Shown here: positions 8,483-17,124 of the stretch, one piece after another
Numbering within the stretch: the first letter of the stretch is position 1
Layout: each line of letters starts with the position of its first letter
Assembly (NCBI GenBank): GCA_014055465.1
Contig: WIAF01000001.1
Span: forward strand, 744,001-808,000
Reading direction: 5' to 3'
DNA from: Nitrospira sp. CR1.1
GTDB lineage: Bacteria > Nitrospirota > Nitrospiria > Nitrospirales > Nitrospiraceae
Length of the DNA: 64,000 nucleotides
Made by a program: the position numbers and the translations under genes
Notes under the pieces: model-generated
Told to the model about the DNA's origin: nothing
Seen by the model: the letters and a program-made list of their open reading frames with translations, nothing else
The model's database searches: none

Positions 8483-8833
8483 GGGGGCGACCGGTTTCGA
8501 CGGGGATATTGACGCCATCGTCGCATGTCGAGATCTCGGGAACTCGTAAAATTCCGGGAAAAACGCAACTGCCAACCAAGAACTGGCACTCGCAGCCTAA
8601 TTTAGGCTGAGACGTCGTTCCATCTGAGGCCCGCGGGGGTGGAATGGCGCGATGCAGCGGGCTGGTCCCACGCCGGTGCTCAGCGGCGGGGGGCGAGACA
8701 ATACTGGGCTAGCGGCGATTCTAAGCCGGCCGATAGGCGTGGGTCGCTGCGAAGCTTAAAGAATCGGCTACACATGTAGACGCGATGTGCCGACGATCTT
8801 CGGACAGGGGTTCAACTCCCCTCGCCTCCACCA
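8483..8833 (+). ncRNA. ssrA: Transfer-messenger RNA (tmRNA)
   Basis: The 5' end GGGGGCGACCGGTTTCGACG and the 3' end GGTTCAACTCCCCTCGCC followed by TCCACCA are hallmark tmRNA termini. The acceptor arms GGGGGCG and CGCCTCC pair over 7 bases, and the T-arm GGTTCAACTCC is intact. The mRNA-like part encodes a tag ending ATANQELALAA and a TAA at 8598-8600; the resume codon is probably the GCA at 8565 or a codon just before it. The length of 351 nt is normal. It rescues ribosomes stalled on non-stop mRNA, with SmpB. Confidence 0.96.
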
Positions 8834-8933
8834 AACACCGCTCGCTCGTCCCGGAGCCACTTCAATGGTTCCGGGCGACGGGAGATACTCCCCCAGTGGT
8901 TTGTTTTCGATGCGCTGGCGGATCATTCATGAA

Positions 8934-8962
8934 GGGCTCGGAGACTCTCCGAGCCCTTTTGT
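8934..8962 (+). terminator. Rho-independent terminator downstream of tmRNA
   Basis: GGGCTCGGAG and CTCCGAGCCC form a perfect 10-bp stem with a 3-base loop, followed by TTTTGTATTT. It lies about 100 bases beyond the mature ssrA 3' end. The rest of 8834-9158 shows no gene or repeat that I can support. Confidence 0.9.
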
Positions 8963-9158
8963 ATTTCTCGGGCGCGCAAGGCGGACGCGGTGCCGCGTGC
9001 AGACCTCTCGAACGCAGCCGCGTAACCAGCGATGCGCGCGATCGCCGTCCAACCGCGGATGCCAGAGCAGGGACACCGTACACTCCGGCGTCGAAACCGA
9101 AAGGGCAAAACTCACCATCTCGATCCGCAAGATGCCGGTATCAGAAAGGGCGCAAAGC

Positions 9159-9803
9159 ATGGAAGCAAAGTTTTGGCATGACCGGTGGGCCAGCAATGAA
9201 ATCGGCTTTCACAAGAGTGAAGCGAACCCGTTGTTGGTGAAATATCTCGACGAGCTGTCTCTTGCGAAAGGCAGCCGTATATTCCTGCCGCTCTGCGGCA
9301 AGACGCTCGATATTGGGTGGTTGTTGTCCTGTGGCTACCGAGTGGCCGGGGCGGAATTGAGCGCGGTGGCTATGAAGCAATTGTTCGCGGAACTCGGCGT
9401 GATGCCGACCATCACGAAGGTCGGCGCACTCGATCATTACCGTGCTCGGCAGCTCGATATCTTCGTGGGCGACATCTTCAAGGTCACGCCTGAGCTGCTG
9501 GGTCTGGTCGATGCCATCTATGACCGGGCGGCCTTGGTCGCCCTGCCCGAGGCGATGCGTGTTCGATACGCCGAGCATCTCATGACGTTGACTGGGCAGG
9601 CGCCACAACTGCTCATCTCCTTTGAGTACGACCAACAAGCGATGGAAGGTCCGCCCTTCTCGGTCAGTGAAGCGGAAGTCCGACAGCACTATGGAGAGCG
9701 GTATGACATCACCCTGCTAACCAGCCTCGATGTTCCAGGCGGCCTCAAAGGACGTTGCCCGGCCACGGAACGGGTGTACGTGCTGGCGAAAGGAAGGCGT
9801 TAG
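9159..9803 (+). CDS. tpm: Thiopurine S-methyltransferase
   Basis: The 214-aa protein matches bacterial TPMT along its whole length. It starts MEAKFWHDRWASNEIGFHKS, followed by NPLLVKYL, LPLCGKTLDIGWL (the SAM-binding loop), VAGAELS and IYDRAALVALP. In bacteria this SAM-dependent enzyme methylates thiopurines and detoxifies selenium and tellurium oxyanions by volatilisation. The start at 9159 is chosen because the family begins M-D/E-A-x-F-W; an ATG at 9132 would add nine residues. A decayed transporter gene follows directly. Confidence 0.92.
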   Translation: MEAKFWHDRWASNEIGFHKSEANPLLVKYLDELSLAKGSRIFLPLCGKTLDIGWLLSCGYRVAGAELSAVAMKQLFAELGVMPTITKVGALDHYRARQLDIFVGDIFKVTPELLGLVDAIYDRAALVALPEAMRVRYAEHLMTLTGQAPQLLISFEYDQQAMEGPPFSVSEAEVRQHYGERYDITLLTSLDVPGGLKGRCPATERVYVLAKGRR

Positions 9804-9805
9804 CT

Positions 9806-10006
9806 GTGGAACAGAAGCGGATCCTGTCAGTTCGTTGGATCCTCTCGGCCCTCTTGTTGTCCGCGCTGCTATCCTCGATCTCGAATGGGACGAGCATTGC
9901 GAACGTGAGCTTGCCGACCTTGGCGCAGGCGTATCTCCTGGCCATTACGACGCTGGTGGTCAGTGTCGGACGGCTCGGCGACATCACGGGGCGTCGGCGG
10001 CTGCTG
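9806..10006 (+). pseudogene. MFS (DHA2-type) transporter remnant
   Basis: The frame starting at GTG 9806 reads LSALLSSISNGTSIANVSLPT, jumps from LAQA straight to YLLAITTLVVSVGRLGDITG, and ends at RRRLL. These are the first helix and the cytoplasmic loop motif of DHA2 drug-efflux permeases. The segment that normally joins them is deleted, and everything after the first loop is lost. The region up to 10144 contains no other supportable gene. Confidence 0.75.
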
Positions 10007-10144
10007 TGCTTCCGGCTCTGGTGTATCCCTCGGGTTCACCTCTTCCCATTTGAAAGGCTACCGCCGCTCTGCTACAAGAGCACCCGCCAGAGCCGCTGGG
10101 CCACAGCCTGAGCGGTAATAGGCTAAACCAGGAGGATCGGAGAA

Positions 10145-10708
10145 ATGGGTGACGATTTGCTTCAGTATCTTGGTCCGTTGGCGGCATTGGCCGGTGTGTG
10201 GGAGGGCGATAAGGGCGACGATGTGGCGCCGTCGGATGATCGCGGCACGGAATGCAACAAGTTCCGTGAGCGGATGACGTTCGAACCGTTCGGCCCCGTC
10301 AATAATCATGAACAGCAGCTCTACGGGCTTCGTTATGCGACCGTGGCCTGGCGCTTGGGCGAGGACGCGCCGTTTCACGAAGAGACCGGTTACTGGCTCT
10401 GGGATGCGGCGGCGAAGCAGGTGTTGCGTTGTTTCATTGTTCCGCGAGGTGTCACGGTGCTCGCCGGTGGAACCGTGGAGCCGGACGCCACGTCGTTTCA
10501 GATTTCGGCGGAGGCCGGATCGGATACGTATGGCATCTGTTCAAATAAGTTTCTGGATCGGGAGTTCAAGACCGTCCGGTATGAACTCGCGGTGACCGTG
10601 CACGGCCCGGACAGTTTCAGCTACCACGAAGACACGCAACTGAAGATGATGGGGCGGAACGACCTGTTCCACCACACCGACGCCAATCGGGTCACACGAG
10701 TCAAATAA
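10145..10708 (+). CDS. Nitrobindin-like FABP-fold heme-binding domain protein
   Basis: The 187-aa protein begins with a short helix and the motif LAALAGVWEGDKG, which corresponds to the GxWxGxG loop of nitrobindin-type (DUF1794) beta-barrels. Later strands (GYWLWDAAAKQVLRCFIVPRG, FQISAEAGSDTYGIC) keep the 10-strand pattern of that family. Nitrobindins bind ferric heme b and react with NO or peroxynitrite. Whether the proximal His is conserved cannot be judged by eye. AGGAGG lies at 10129-10134, a little far from the ATG. It has no obvious operon partner. Confidence 0.7.
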   Translation: MGDDLLQYLGPLAALAGVWEGDKGDDVAPSDDRGTECNKFRERMTFEPFGPVNNHEQQLYGLRYATVAWRLGEDAPFHEETGYWLWDAAAKQVLRCFIVPRGVTVLAGGTVEPDATSFQISAEAGSDTYGICSNKFLDREFKTVRYELAVTVHGPDSFSYHEDTQLKMMGRNDLFHHTDANRVTRVK

Positions 10709-10863
10709 CGCAGATAGGCTTCCACGCGAAAATACTGAGTCCCAAGCTTGTAAGTGAGCTCGGGGAACGTGGTAGAGTAACTGGGGAGATTCGAAAGAGT
10801 AAGAGCAGACCGCTCAGATTCTGAGAGTCTGAAGTACAATCGTTTTCAGGAAGGAGGCGCGAT

Positions 10864-11274
10864 ATGCGAAGAACGTGGGTGGCGGTGGTGGGATTGATGT
10901 TGGTCACGGGTTGCGCAGGGTTGCCGCAAACCTCAAGAACGGCGCTCATTCATGAAGTCAAATTTGAAAACAGTCTGACGCCGGCGGATCTGACCGTGCA
11001 CGTCGGTGACGAAATCCGTTGGGTGAACCACCGGACGCTCCCTGTGCTCATTGATATCCCCGGCCTGAATGCAGAGATGTTGTCCTGCGATCGGGGTTTC
11101 TCGGGCACGATGGGAGGGGTGAATGAGTTGAAAGAATTAGAGCCGAGCAAAAGCGCAAGCTTGTGCTTTAGCAAGCCGATTGTCATTAGCTACAACGCGC
11201 GCATGCGATCGGCCGATCCGGGCGGTATGAAGATCGAGCCGGGCACCATCCGGGTCGTCGGCCCTGCCCAATAG
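10864..11274 (+). CDS. Cupredoxin-like lipoprotein
   Basis: This 136-aa protein has a typical lipoprotein signal (MRRTWVAVVGLMLVTGC, Cys17 as lipidation site). The mature part looks like a small cupredoxin: LTPADLTVHVGDEIRWVN, a following His in VNHRTLPV, and a later Cys (SLCFSKPIVISYNARM). Cupredoxins carry electrons through a His/Cys/His/Met copper site. A full ligand set is not certain here, so copper binding is an inference. GGAAGGAGG precedes the start, and TACAAT at about 10834 may be its -10 box. Confidence 0.65.
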   Translation: MRRTWVAVVGLMLVTGCAGLPQTSRTALIHEVKFENSLTPADLTVHVGDEIRWVNHRTLPVLIDIPGLNAEMLSCDRGFSGTMGGVNELKELEPSKSASLCFSKPIVISYNARMRSADPGGMKIEPGTIRVVGPAQ

Positions 11275-11415
11275 TCTGCGCTTACACGGCTGACGCCGAG
11301 TTACGCTCCTCTTCGCCCCGGGGCTTGTCGCACGGCTCCGGGGTGCGAGATCCTCAGACCAAAGATTTCGATTGTGCCGGGCCGAGGCGCCCATCAGGTT
11401 GCACAGGCATGGGTG

Positions 11416-13230
11416 TCAGAGGACTGTCGTCCAGGAAGGACTGACGGCGAAGGCGGCATTGATCAGGCCGACATGGGAATAGGCTTGGGGAAAATTGCCG
11501 AGCTGGGTGCGAGTCTCCGGAACGAAATGTTCGGAGAAGAGCCCGAGATGGTTCGCGCCGGTGAGAACCTGCGCCATGATCTGTTGCGCCTCTGCCATCC
11601 GCCCGAGCCGTGCCAGGCCTTGCACGACCCAGAATGAGCAAATGACGAAGCTGGATTGCGGCCGTCCGAAATCATCAGTCCGAAGATAGCGAAAATAAAA
11701 CCCGGTTTCTTTGCCGCCGTTCTGCACGGCTAATGCGCGTGCGATGCTCTGCATCGTCGATTCGCACACATCCCGATTGGGAAACCCGAGGATCGCCGCT
11801 TGCGCCAGGGAGGCATCGTAGGTGTCGTCTTTGGGGCCGTTGCGGAGCGAGCCGTCTTTGGTCGCGTTCAGCAACGCCTGCGCGGCGCGCGCCCTGGCGG
11901 CATCCAAATCGAGCGTCAACGACGGCAAAAATCCCGCCTTGTGCATGCGGTGCGCCCGGTCGAGCCCCGCCCAGCACATCAGGTTCGAAAACGAATGTTC
12001 CTGCCACCCGTTGCGAATCTCCCACAGCCCTGCGTCCGGTTGGGCAATGGTGCGATCGCAGAGTCGGGCCAGGTTGGCCACGAGTTGTTCCTGGTCTTTG
12101 GTCCGCAGATCGTAGAAACGATTATCGGAGAAGATCGGGGTCAGCGCGAGGACCAGTTCGCCGTAGACATCGTTTTGGATATGTTCGGCGGCCTGATTAT
12201 GGTTGCGCACCGGCGCGCTGCCGCAGAAGCCGGCCCAGTTCCGGTGTTCGGTTTCCGGCAGCGGGAGATCCTGGCTGAGCGTATAGACCGGCGCCAGCCG
12301 TTCCCGAGAATGTTCATGGGTGTAGGCGATATTGAGGAGAAATTTGAGAAACCCTTCCATCTCTTCGAAGTGCCCGAGATTGTGGAAGGCGGTCAGAGAG
12401 AAATAGGCGTCGCGCAGCCAGCAATAGCGATAGTCCCAGTTCCGCGGACCGCCCGGCTCCTCGGGGAGGCTGGTGGTCAAGGCCGCGAGGATGGCGCCGG
12501 TGTCTTCATAGCAGTGAAGTTTCAGGGCCAGGGCGGATCGGATGACTTCTTCCTGGTGCAGCACCGGAATCGAACAATGCTTCACCCACATGCGCCAGTA
12601 GCGGGTCGTCTGGTCCAGGAATTCATGGCTGACTTTGGCGAGGTCGTCCTCGATGCCCAGGCCCCAGGTCAGGGCGAAATAGGTCTTCTCGGTCAAGGCG
12701 AAGGGGCGCTCTTCGTAAAGATATGTCAGGGGCATGTTGGTCAGGAGTCTGAGGTATTCCCCGCGGATGTCGTATCGGACATGGCTGTTGCCGCGCATGC
12801 CGCGCGCATACTCTTTCCCCCACCCCGCGATCGGTCGACAGCTGACGCGGATGGAGGGCGTGCCCGCCAGCGGTTCCACGATGCGAAAGAGCGCTGCGGG
12901 GCGGTAGAGACGGCCGTACTGTTCGAATCGGGGACAGAAATCCGTGATTCTGAAGGTGTCGCTGTTGGCCGTGGAGACCTCCGTCACCAGGATGTTCGTA
13001 TTGGGCAGGTAGCGCTGCGTTGTCTTGACTTGAGCGGAGCTGGTAGGGCTTGATATGGAGAAATGCCCACCTTCTGGATCCAGCATTCGTCCGAAGACCG
13101 GATCACTGTCCGGTCTGGGCAGGCAGAGCCAGTCCACTGACCCGCTTTCATGGATGTGCGCGGAGACGTGGCAGTTGCCGATCAGTCCGTAGGGGTACAT
13201 GCCCCAGACCATAAGAGATTTTGATTTCAA
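11416..13230 (-). CDS. Glycoside hydrolase family 15 (glucoamylase/trehalase-like)
   Basis: This 604-aa cytosolic protein has the two-part GH15 layout: an N-terminal beta-sandwich (starting YGLIGNCHVSAHIHESGSVDW, then LCLPRPDSDPVFG) and a C-terminal (alpha/alpha)6 barrel. NWDYRYCWLRDAYFSLTAF and the late ENT-like segment resemble family signatures; the catalytic glutamates probably sit in NGWQEHSF and in the FSEHFVPE segment near the C-terminus. Bacterial GH15 members of this type include trehalases, fitting the divergent otsA-otsB genes 20 bases away. The TTG start at 13230 is uncertain; an ATG at 13212 is the alternative. Confidence 0.88.
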   Translation of the reverse strand: MKSKSLMVWGMYPYGLIGNCHVSAHIHESGSVDWLCLPRPDSDPVFGRMLDPEGGHFSISSPTSSAQVKTTQRYLPNTNILVTEVSTANSDTFRITDFCPRFEQYGRLYRPAALFRIVEPLAGTPSIRVSCRPIAGWGKEYARGMRGNSHVRYDIRGEYLRLLTNMPLTYLYEERPFALTEKTYFALTWGLGIEDDLAKVSHEFLDQTTRYWRMWVKHCSIPVLHQEEVIRSALALKLHCYEDTGAILAALTTSLPEEPGGPRNWDYRYCWLRDAYFSLTAFHNLGHFEEMEGFLKFLLNIAYTHEHSRERLAPVYTLSQDLPLPETEHRNWAGFCGSAPVRNHNQAAEHIQNDVYGELVLALTPIFSDNRFYDLRTKDQEQLVANLARLCDRTIAQPDAGLWEIRNGWQEHSFSNLMCWAGLDRAHRMHKAGFLPSLTLDLDAARARAAQALLNATKDGSLRNGPKDDTYDASLAQAAILGFPNRDVCESTMQSIARALAVQNGGKETGFYFRYLRTDDFGRPQSSFVICSFWVVQGLARLGRMAEAQQIMAQVLTGANHLGLFSEHFVPETRTQLGNFPQAYSHVGLINAAFAVSPSWTTVL

Positions 13231-13250
13231 AGTAAACTGCGGGAGAAAAA

Positions 13251-15482
13251 ATGAGACTATCCCTCCGGTTTATCCTGCCCCTGTTGCTGGTCCTTGGCGT
13301 CGTGGCCTACAGCGTGGTGCCATTAGTGGATTCCCTCACGCTGAAGTGGTTCACGCGCGACCTGGAAAGCCGGTCTAAGTTGCTGGCCAGCACGATGGAA
13401 GTGCCGCTGGCCGATCTCGTGGCTTCCCGCTCGCGCACGAAGATTTTTGCCTACTTCCATAAAGTGATTCAGGATGAACGGTTGTATGCGCTGGGTTTCT
13501 GCGATACGCAGCAGCGCCTCCTCTACCAGACGCTGACCTACCCGGATCAATTGTCCTGCGAAAGCCTGGCTCACCTGGCGCCCGGTTCCTCGGAAGTGGT
13601 GGATTTCGCGCAGGGCCCTCTGCACGTGGTGGTGGCGACGATACAGTCGGCCGGCAAGGTTCAGGGCCGTTTGATGCTGATTCACGATATGAGTTTTGCG
13701 CACCAGCGCAGCACCGACACCAAGTGGTATATCTTCTATTTGTTCGTCGGCCTGGCCGGAGTGATTTCGGCCGTTACCGTGCTTGTGGCGCAACTCAGTT
13801 GGCGAGGATGGGTGGCCGGTGTCAGGGCCATACTGACCAACACCGGGTTGCCGGTCGAAGCCCATCATGCCCATTCGCCGGAACTGCATCCGGTGGCGCA
13901 GGATCTCCATGCCCTGGTGCGGGAATTAGAAGCCGACCGCCGGATGCGCGATGAAAGCCAGATCACCTGGAGTCCTGCCAGCCTGAAGACGATTCTCCAT
14001 GAACATTTGTCGGGCGATGAGATTCTCATCGTGTCGAATCGACAACCCTACATCCACAACCGGCGGGGACAAAAAGTCGAGGTGCAGGTGCCTGCCAGTG
14101 GGTTGGTCTCAGCCCTTGAGCCGGTGATGCGAGCCTGCTCGGGCGTGTGGATCGCTCACGGGAACGGATCTGCCGACAAGGAGGTGGTGGACAGCCGGGA
14201 TCATGTTCGGGTGCCGCCCGACCATCCGTCGTACGATATTCGCCGGATTTGGCTGTCGCCGGATGAGGAATCCGGGTTTTACTATGGCTTCTCCAACGAA
14301 GGGCTCTGGCCACTGTGCCACAATGCGCATGTGCGCCCCACGTTTCGAACCTCAGACTGGGAGCAATATGTCGCGGTCAACGAGCGGTTCGCCGCGGCGG
14401 TGGTCGAAGAGGCCAAGACCGATGATCCGGTCATCCTTGTGCAGGACTACCATTTCGCGCTGCTGCCGAAGATGGTCCGGGAGAAATTGCCGAACGCCAC
14501 GATCATCATGTTCTGGCATATTCCCTGGCCCAATTCGGAGAGCTACGGCATTTGCCCCTGGCGTCAGGAAATTCTGGAGGGATTGCTCGGCAGCAGCATT
14601 GTCGGATTCCATACCCGTGAACATGGCAACCATTTCCTGGCCTGTATCGATCGCAATCTTGAGGCGCGTATTGATCGCGACAGCTCCACGGTGTCGTATG
14701 GAGGCCGGCTCACGGCCGTGAAGCCCTACCCGATTTCCATCGAGTGGCCGTCGCGTTGGTTGGAGAATCAACGGCCGGTGCCGGACTGCCGGGTGCATAT
14801 TCGCGAGCGTCATGCGATGGGGCCTGACCGGCTGGTAGGAATCGGTGTCGATCGATTGGACTACACGAAGGGCATCATGGAGCGGTTTCTTGCCGTCGAA
14901 CGATTGTTTGAGCTGCAGCCGGAATGGGTCGGCAAGTTTTCCTTCGTCCAGATCGCGGCGCCGAGCCGGACCATCATCGATCAGTACCAACATTTTCACG
15001 ATCAGGTCTATGCACTGGCTGAGCGCATCAATAAGCGCTTTGGCCGTGAGGGATATGAACCGATCGTGTTGAAAGTGAAACATCACGAGCCGCCGGATGT
15101 CTATGAGTACTACCGGGCGTCCGAGCTCTGTTTTGTGACCAGCTTGCATGACGGCATGAACCTGGTGGCGAAAGAGTTCATCGCGGCGCGTGACGACGAG
15201 CAGGGAGTGCTGATCCTGAGCCAGTTCACGGGAGCCGCGCAGGAATTGCCCGAGGCGCTGGTGGTCAATCCGTACGATATCGACCAGTGTGCGGCGGCGT
15301 TGCACATGGCGTTGTCGATGACGCCGAAGGAACAGCGCGCGCGCATGCGGAGCATGCGTGGATTGATCCAGGAATTTAATGTGTACCGGTGGGCGGGACG
15401 CATGCTTATGGATGCGGCCAGGATGCGCCGTCGCATTCGCGTGATGAAGCAAGTGGGGCAAGCCTCGGGACAGGGGCGGTAG
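13251..15482 (+). CDS. otsA: Trehalose-6-phosphate synthase with N-terminal membrane sensor-like region
   Basis: The 743-aa protein couples UDP-glucose and glucose-6-phosphate to trehalose-6-phosphate. Residues from about 255 onward form a complete GT20 domain, with ILIVSNRQPYIHNR, FWHIPWPNSE, VGIGVDRLDYTKGI and LHDGMNLVAKEF. Unusually, the first 250 residues hold two membrane segments (about 8-27 and 159-182) around a roughly 130-residue extracytoplasmic loop, then a HAMP-like linker, which is a sensor-kinase-style front end. OtsB follows 8 bases downstream. The architecture implies a membrane-tethered and perhaps signal-responsive synthase. Confidence 0.93.
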   Translation: MRLSLRFILPLLLVLGVVAYSVVPLVDSLTLKWFTRDLESRSKLLASTMEVPLADLVASRSRTKIFAYFHKVIQDERLYALGFCDTQQRLLYQTLTYPDQLSCESLAHLAPGSSEVVDFAQGPLHVVVATIQSAGKVQGRLMLIHDMSFAHQRSTDTKWYIFYLFVGLAGVISAVTVLVAQLSWRGWVAGVRAILTNTGLPVEAHHAHSPELHPVAQDLHALVRELEADRRMRDESQITWSPASLKTILHEHLSGDEILIVSNRQPYIHNRRGQKVEVQVPASGLVSALEPVMRACSGVWIAHGNGSADKEVVDSRDHVRVPPDHPSYDIRRIWLSPDEESGFYYGFSNEGLWPLCHNAHVRPTFRTSDWEQYVAVNERFAAAVVEEAKTDDPVILVQDYHFALLPKMVREKLPNATIIMFWHIPWPNSESYGICPWRQEILEGLLGSSIVGFHTREHGNHFLACIDRNLEARIDRDSSTVSYGGRLTAVKPYPISIEWPSRWLENQRPVPDCRVHIRERHAMGPDRLVGIGVDRLDYTKGIMERFLAVERLFELQPEWVGKFSFVQIAAPSRTIIDQYQHFHDQVYALAERINKRFGREGYEPIVLKVKHHEPPDVYEYYRASELCFVTSLHDGMNLVAKEFIAARDDEQGVLILSQFTGAAQELPEALVVNPYDIDQCAAALHMALSMTPKEQRARMRSMRGLIQEFNVYRWAGRMLMDAARMRRRIRVMKQVGQASGQGR

Positions 15483-15490
15483 TCACGCCG

Positions 15491-16264
15491 ATGCAAGACA
15501 TCCTCAACGCTACAGGGAAGCGTCTTCTTGACCGGCTGGCTAGCCAGGGGGGCTCCCTGTTCGCCTTCGATTTTGACGGCACGCTGGCGCGCATCGTTCA
15601 GGATCGGCATATTGCCGGTCTGACGGAATCCGCGCGCCAGGCGCTGCATGCCTTGGCCGTCGTCGCGCCGACAGCGATCATTTCCGGACGTTCCCTTGCA
15701 GACCTCAGTCCCCGCGTGAAGGGAGTGTCTGCCCATCTCATTGGCAATCATGGTCTGGAAGGCTTGCACGCGTCGGAACGCGTGATGCAGCAGGCGCAGG
15801 ACTGTTGTCGCGCGTGGTTGAAGGCCGTGACCACAGATGATCGAGACCTGACGCGGGCCGGCGTGGTGGTGGAAGATAAGGTGTATTCCCTGACCTTTCA
15901 CTATCGGCAGGTCTGTTCGCCGGCGGCCGCGCGGGAGGCGATTTTTCATGCCGTGTCTACGCTGCTCCCGGCGCCCCGCCTGGTCATGGGAAAAGCCGTG
16001 GTGAATGCCATTCCCTCCGGCAATCTGCACAAGGGGACGGCCATGCTGGAGCTGATGCATCAACTCCGGACATCCGCAGCCCTCTATGTCGGAGATGACG
16101 ATACGGATGAGGATGTCTTTTCACTGCCGGACGAGCGGATCGTGTCGGTGCGTGTGGGGAAAAAGGCGGCGACCGCCGCGCAATGGTACCTCACGCGGCA
16201 GTCGCAGATCGGGCAGTTGCTGCGGTATATCACTGAGGCGCGCGCCCGGGCGGTATCGGCCTAA
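15491..16264 (+). CDS. otsB: Trehalose-6-phosphate phosphatase
   Basis: The 257-aa protein dephosphorylates trehalose-6-phosphate to trehalose. It is a HAD hydrolase with the nucleophile motif FAFDFDGTLA (about residues 22-31), a second motif IISGRS and the late acidic motif YVGDDDTDEDVF, as in OtsB. The ATG at 15491, just after the otsA stop, gives the family's usual length; longer in-frame starts lie inside otsA. It is clearly cotranscribed with otsA. A dispersed repeat begins 7 bases past its stop codon. Confidence 0.93.
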   Translation: MQDILNATGKRLLDRLASQGGSLFAFDFDGTLARIVQDRHIAGLTESARQALHALAVVAPTAIISGRSLADLSPRVKGVSAHLIGNHGLEGLHASERVMQQAQDCCRAWLKAVTTDDRDLTRAGVVVEDKVYSLTFHYRQVCSPAAAREAIFHAVSTLLPAPRLVMGKAVVNAIPSGNLHKGTAMLELMHQLRTSAALYVGDDDTDEDVFSLPDERIVSVRVGKKAATAAQWYLTRQSQIGQLLRYITEARARAVSA

Positions 16265-16270
16265 CCGGGT

Positions 16271-16450
16271 GTTGAAAAAGTCCGCCAGCTGCGTTCTCGC
16301 ATCGTTCAGAGGCTCAACCTACGATCAGAGTACGCTTCCCTCTTCGCTCGCTGCGGCCTTGCTGGACGGCCTTTTTGACCACCTGCAAGCGCTTCTCGTG
16401 GTCTCGCGATCTCAAGCACGGCTGCGTAGCTGTCGAAATTGTTTTTCAAC
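16271..16450. repeat. Dispersed inverted repeat related to the element at 8356-8473
   Basis: The element begins GTTGAAAAAGTCCGCCAGC and carries an inverted arm GCTGGACGGCCTTTTTGAC at about 16361-16379. It closes with a second outward-facing end GTTTTTCAAC at 16441-16450, so it looks like one full element plus a partial copy. The interior has GCGTTCTCGCATCGTTCAGA and CTCGCTGCGGCCTTGCTGG, which the 8.4-kb copy shares in inverted form. It sits between convergent otsB and the macro-domain gene and may serve as a bidirectional transcription end. Confidence 0.7.
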
Positions 16451-16456
16451 AGCCTG

Positions 16457-16942
16457 CTAGGCTTCTTGCGCCGCGACCCCTTTCTTGTACAGTCCATACA
16501 CGTAGACGGGAATATGAAGCTCTGTCAGGGCCTGTTGGAGCAAGGGATACACGTGCTCCCATTCCAGCCCGCCCACTCCCGTGGCCAGACGAGGCAGCGC
16601 CAGGCTCTTCACCTGATGTGCCTGCAGTTCCTTTTTCAGCGCCTGCAGCGCATGATTGACGTTGGGCAGGGTGGCCTTGCCGGGACGGTCGTGGTCACTG
16701 GCCGGCGGCTCCTGCGTAAAGAGATTGATAATGACGGGAGAGTTCGGGCCTTTCCACGACCAGGCGCCGCCTGGTTTGGGATTGTAGGTCTGGCAGTAAT
16801 GGCGAAAATCTTTGTACATGCCCGGCCACTGCTCGCGAAGCGACAAGGCCAAGCCCTGCTTGAAATTGTCATGTGGAGCAACACCGTGCGCGATCGCGCC
16901 GGCAGTGGATAACAGAATGTCTCCGCTTACTTCCTTGAGCAT
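16457..16942 (-). CDS. Macro-domain (ADP-ribose-binding) protein
   Basis: The start is placed at 16942 because AAGGAGG stands 8 bases before that ATG. The 161-aa product begins MLKEVSGDILLSTAGAIAHG, the canonical macro-domain opening (GDI, then AIAHGVAPHDNFKQGLA), and later has LALPRLATGVGGLEWEHV, the glycine-rich ADP-ribose loop. Such proteins hydrolyse ADP-ribose-1''-phosphate or remove ADP-ribose from proteins or nucleic acids. It is convergent with otsB, and nothing in the neighbourhood identifies a partner ADP-ribosyltransferase. Confidence 0.88.
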   Translation of the reverse strand: MLKEVSGDILLSTAGAIAHGVAPHDNFKQGLALSLREQWPGMYKDFRHYCQTYNPKPGGAWSWKGPNSPVIINLFTQEPPASDHDRPGKATLPNVNHALQALKKELQAHQVKSLALPRLATGVGGLEWEHVYPLLQQALTELHIPVYVYGLYKKGVAAQEA

Positions 16943-17124
16943 GACCGCTGCCTCCTTGATAGAGTAAAAGCACTGTGTATCACATAAGGCTGCGCCCTCC
17001 TCAATCAATGGAGCGGCAGAAAGAAATTTTTGCGTGCCGGGGAATGCGACGTGTTTGATCGCCGATTGAATTGCCTGGTCAGCGGTTCCGGCTGTTGCGG
17101 GAGAATTTTTGCGGGAGGTACGAC

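Noticed and set aside
8785-9240. Open frames that start inside tmRNA
   Set aside because: They begin in the ssrA 3' end and run through the terminator; the real gene after it is tpm, starting at 9159.
11800-13053. 417-codon open frame on the plus strand
   Set aside because: It is antisense to the GH15 gene, which has clear family motifs in its own frame.
14352-15461. 369-codon open frame on the minus strand
   Set aside because: It is antisense to the GT20 domain of otsA and contains no recognisable protein motifs.
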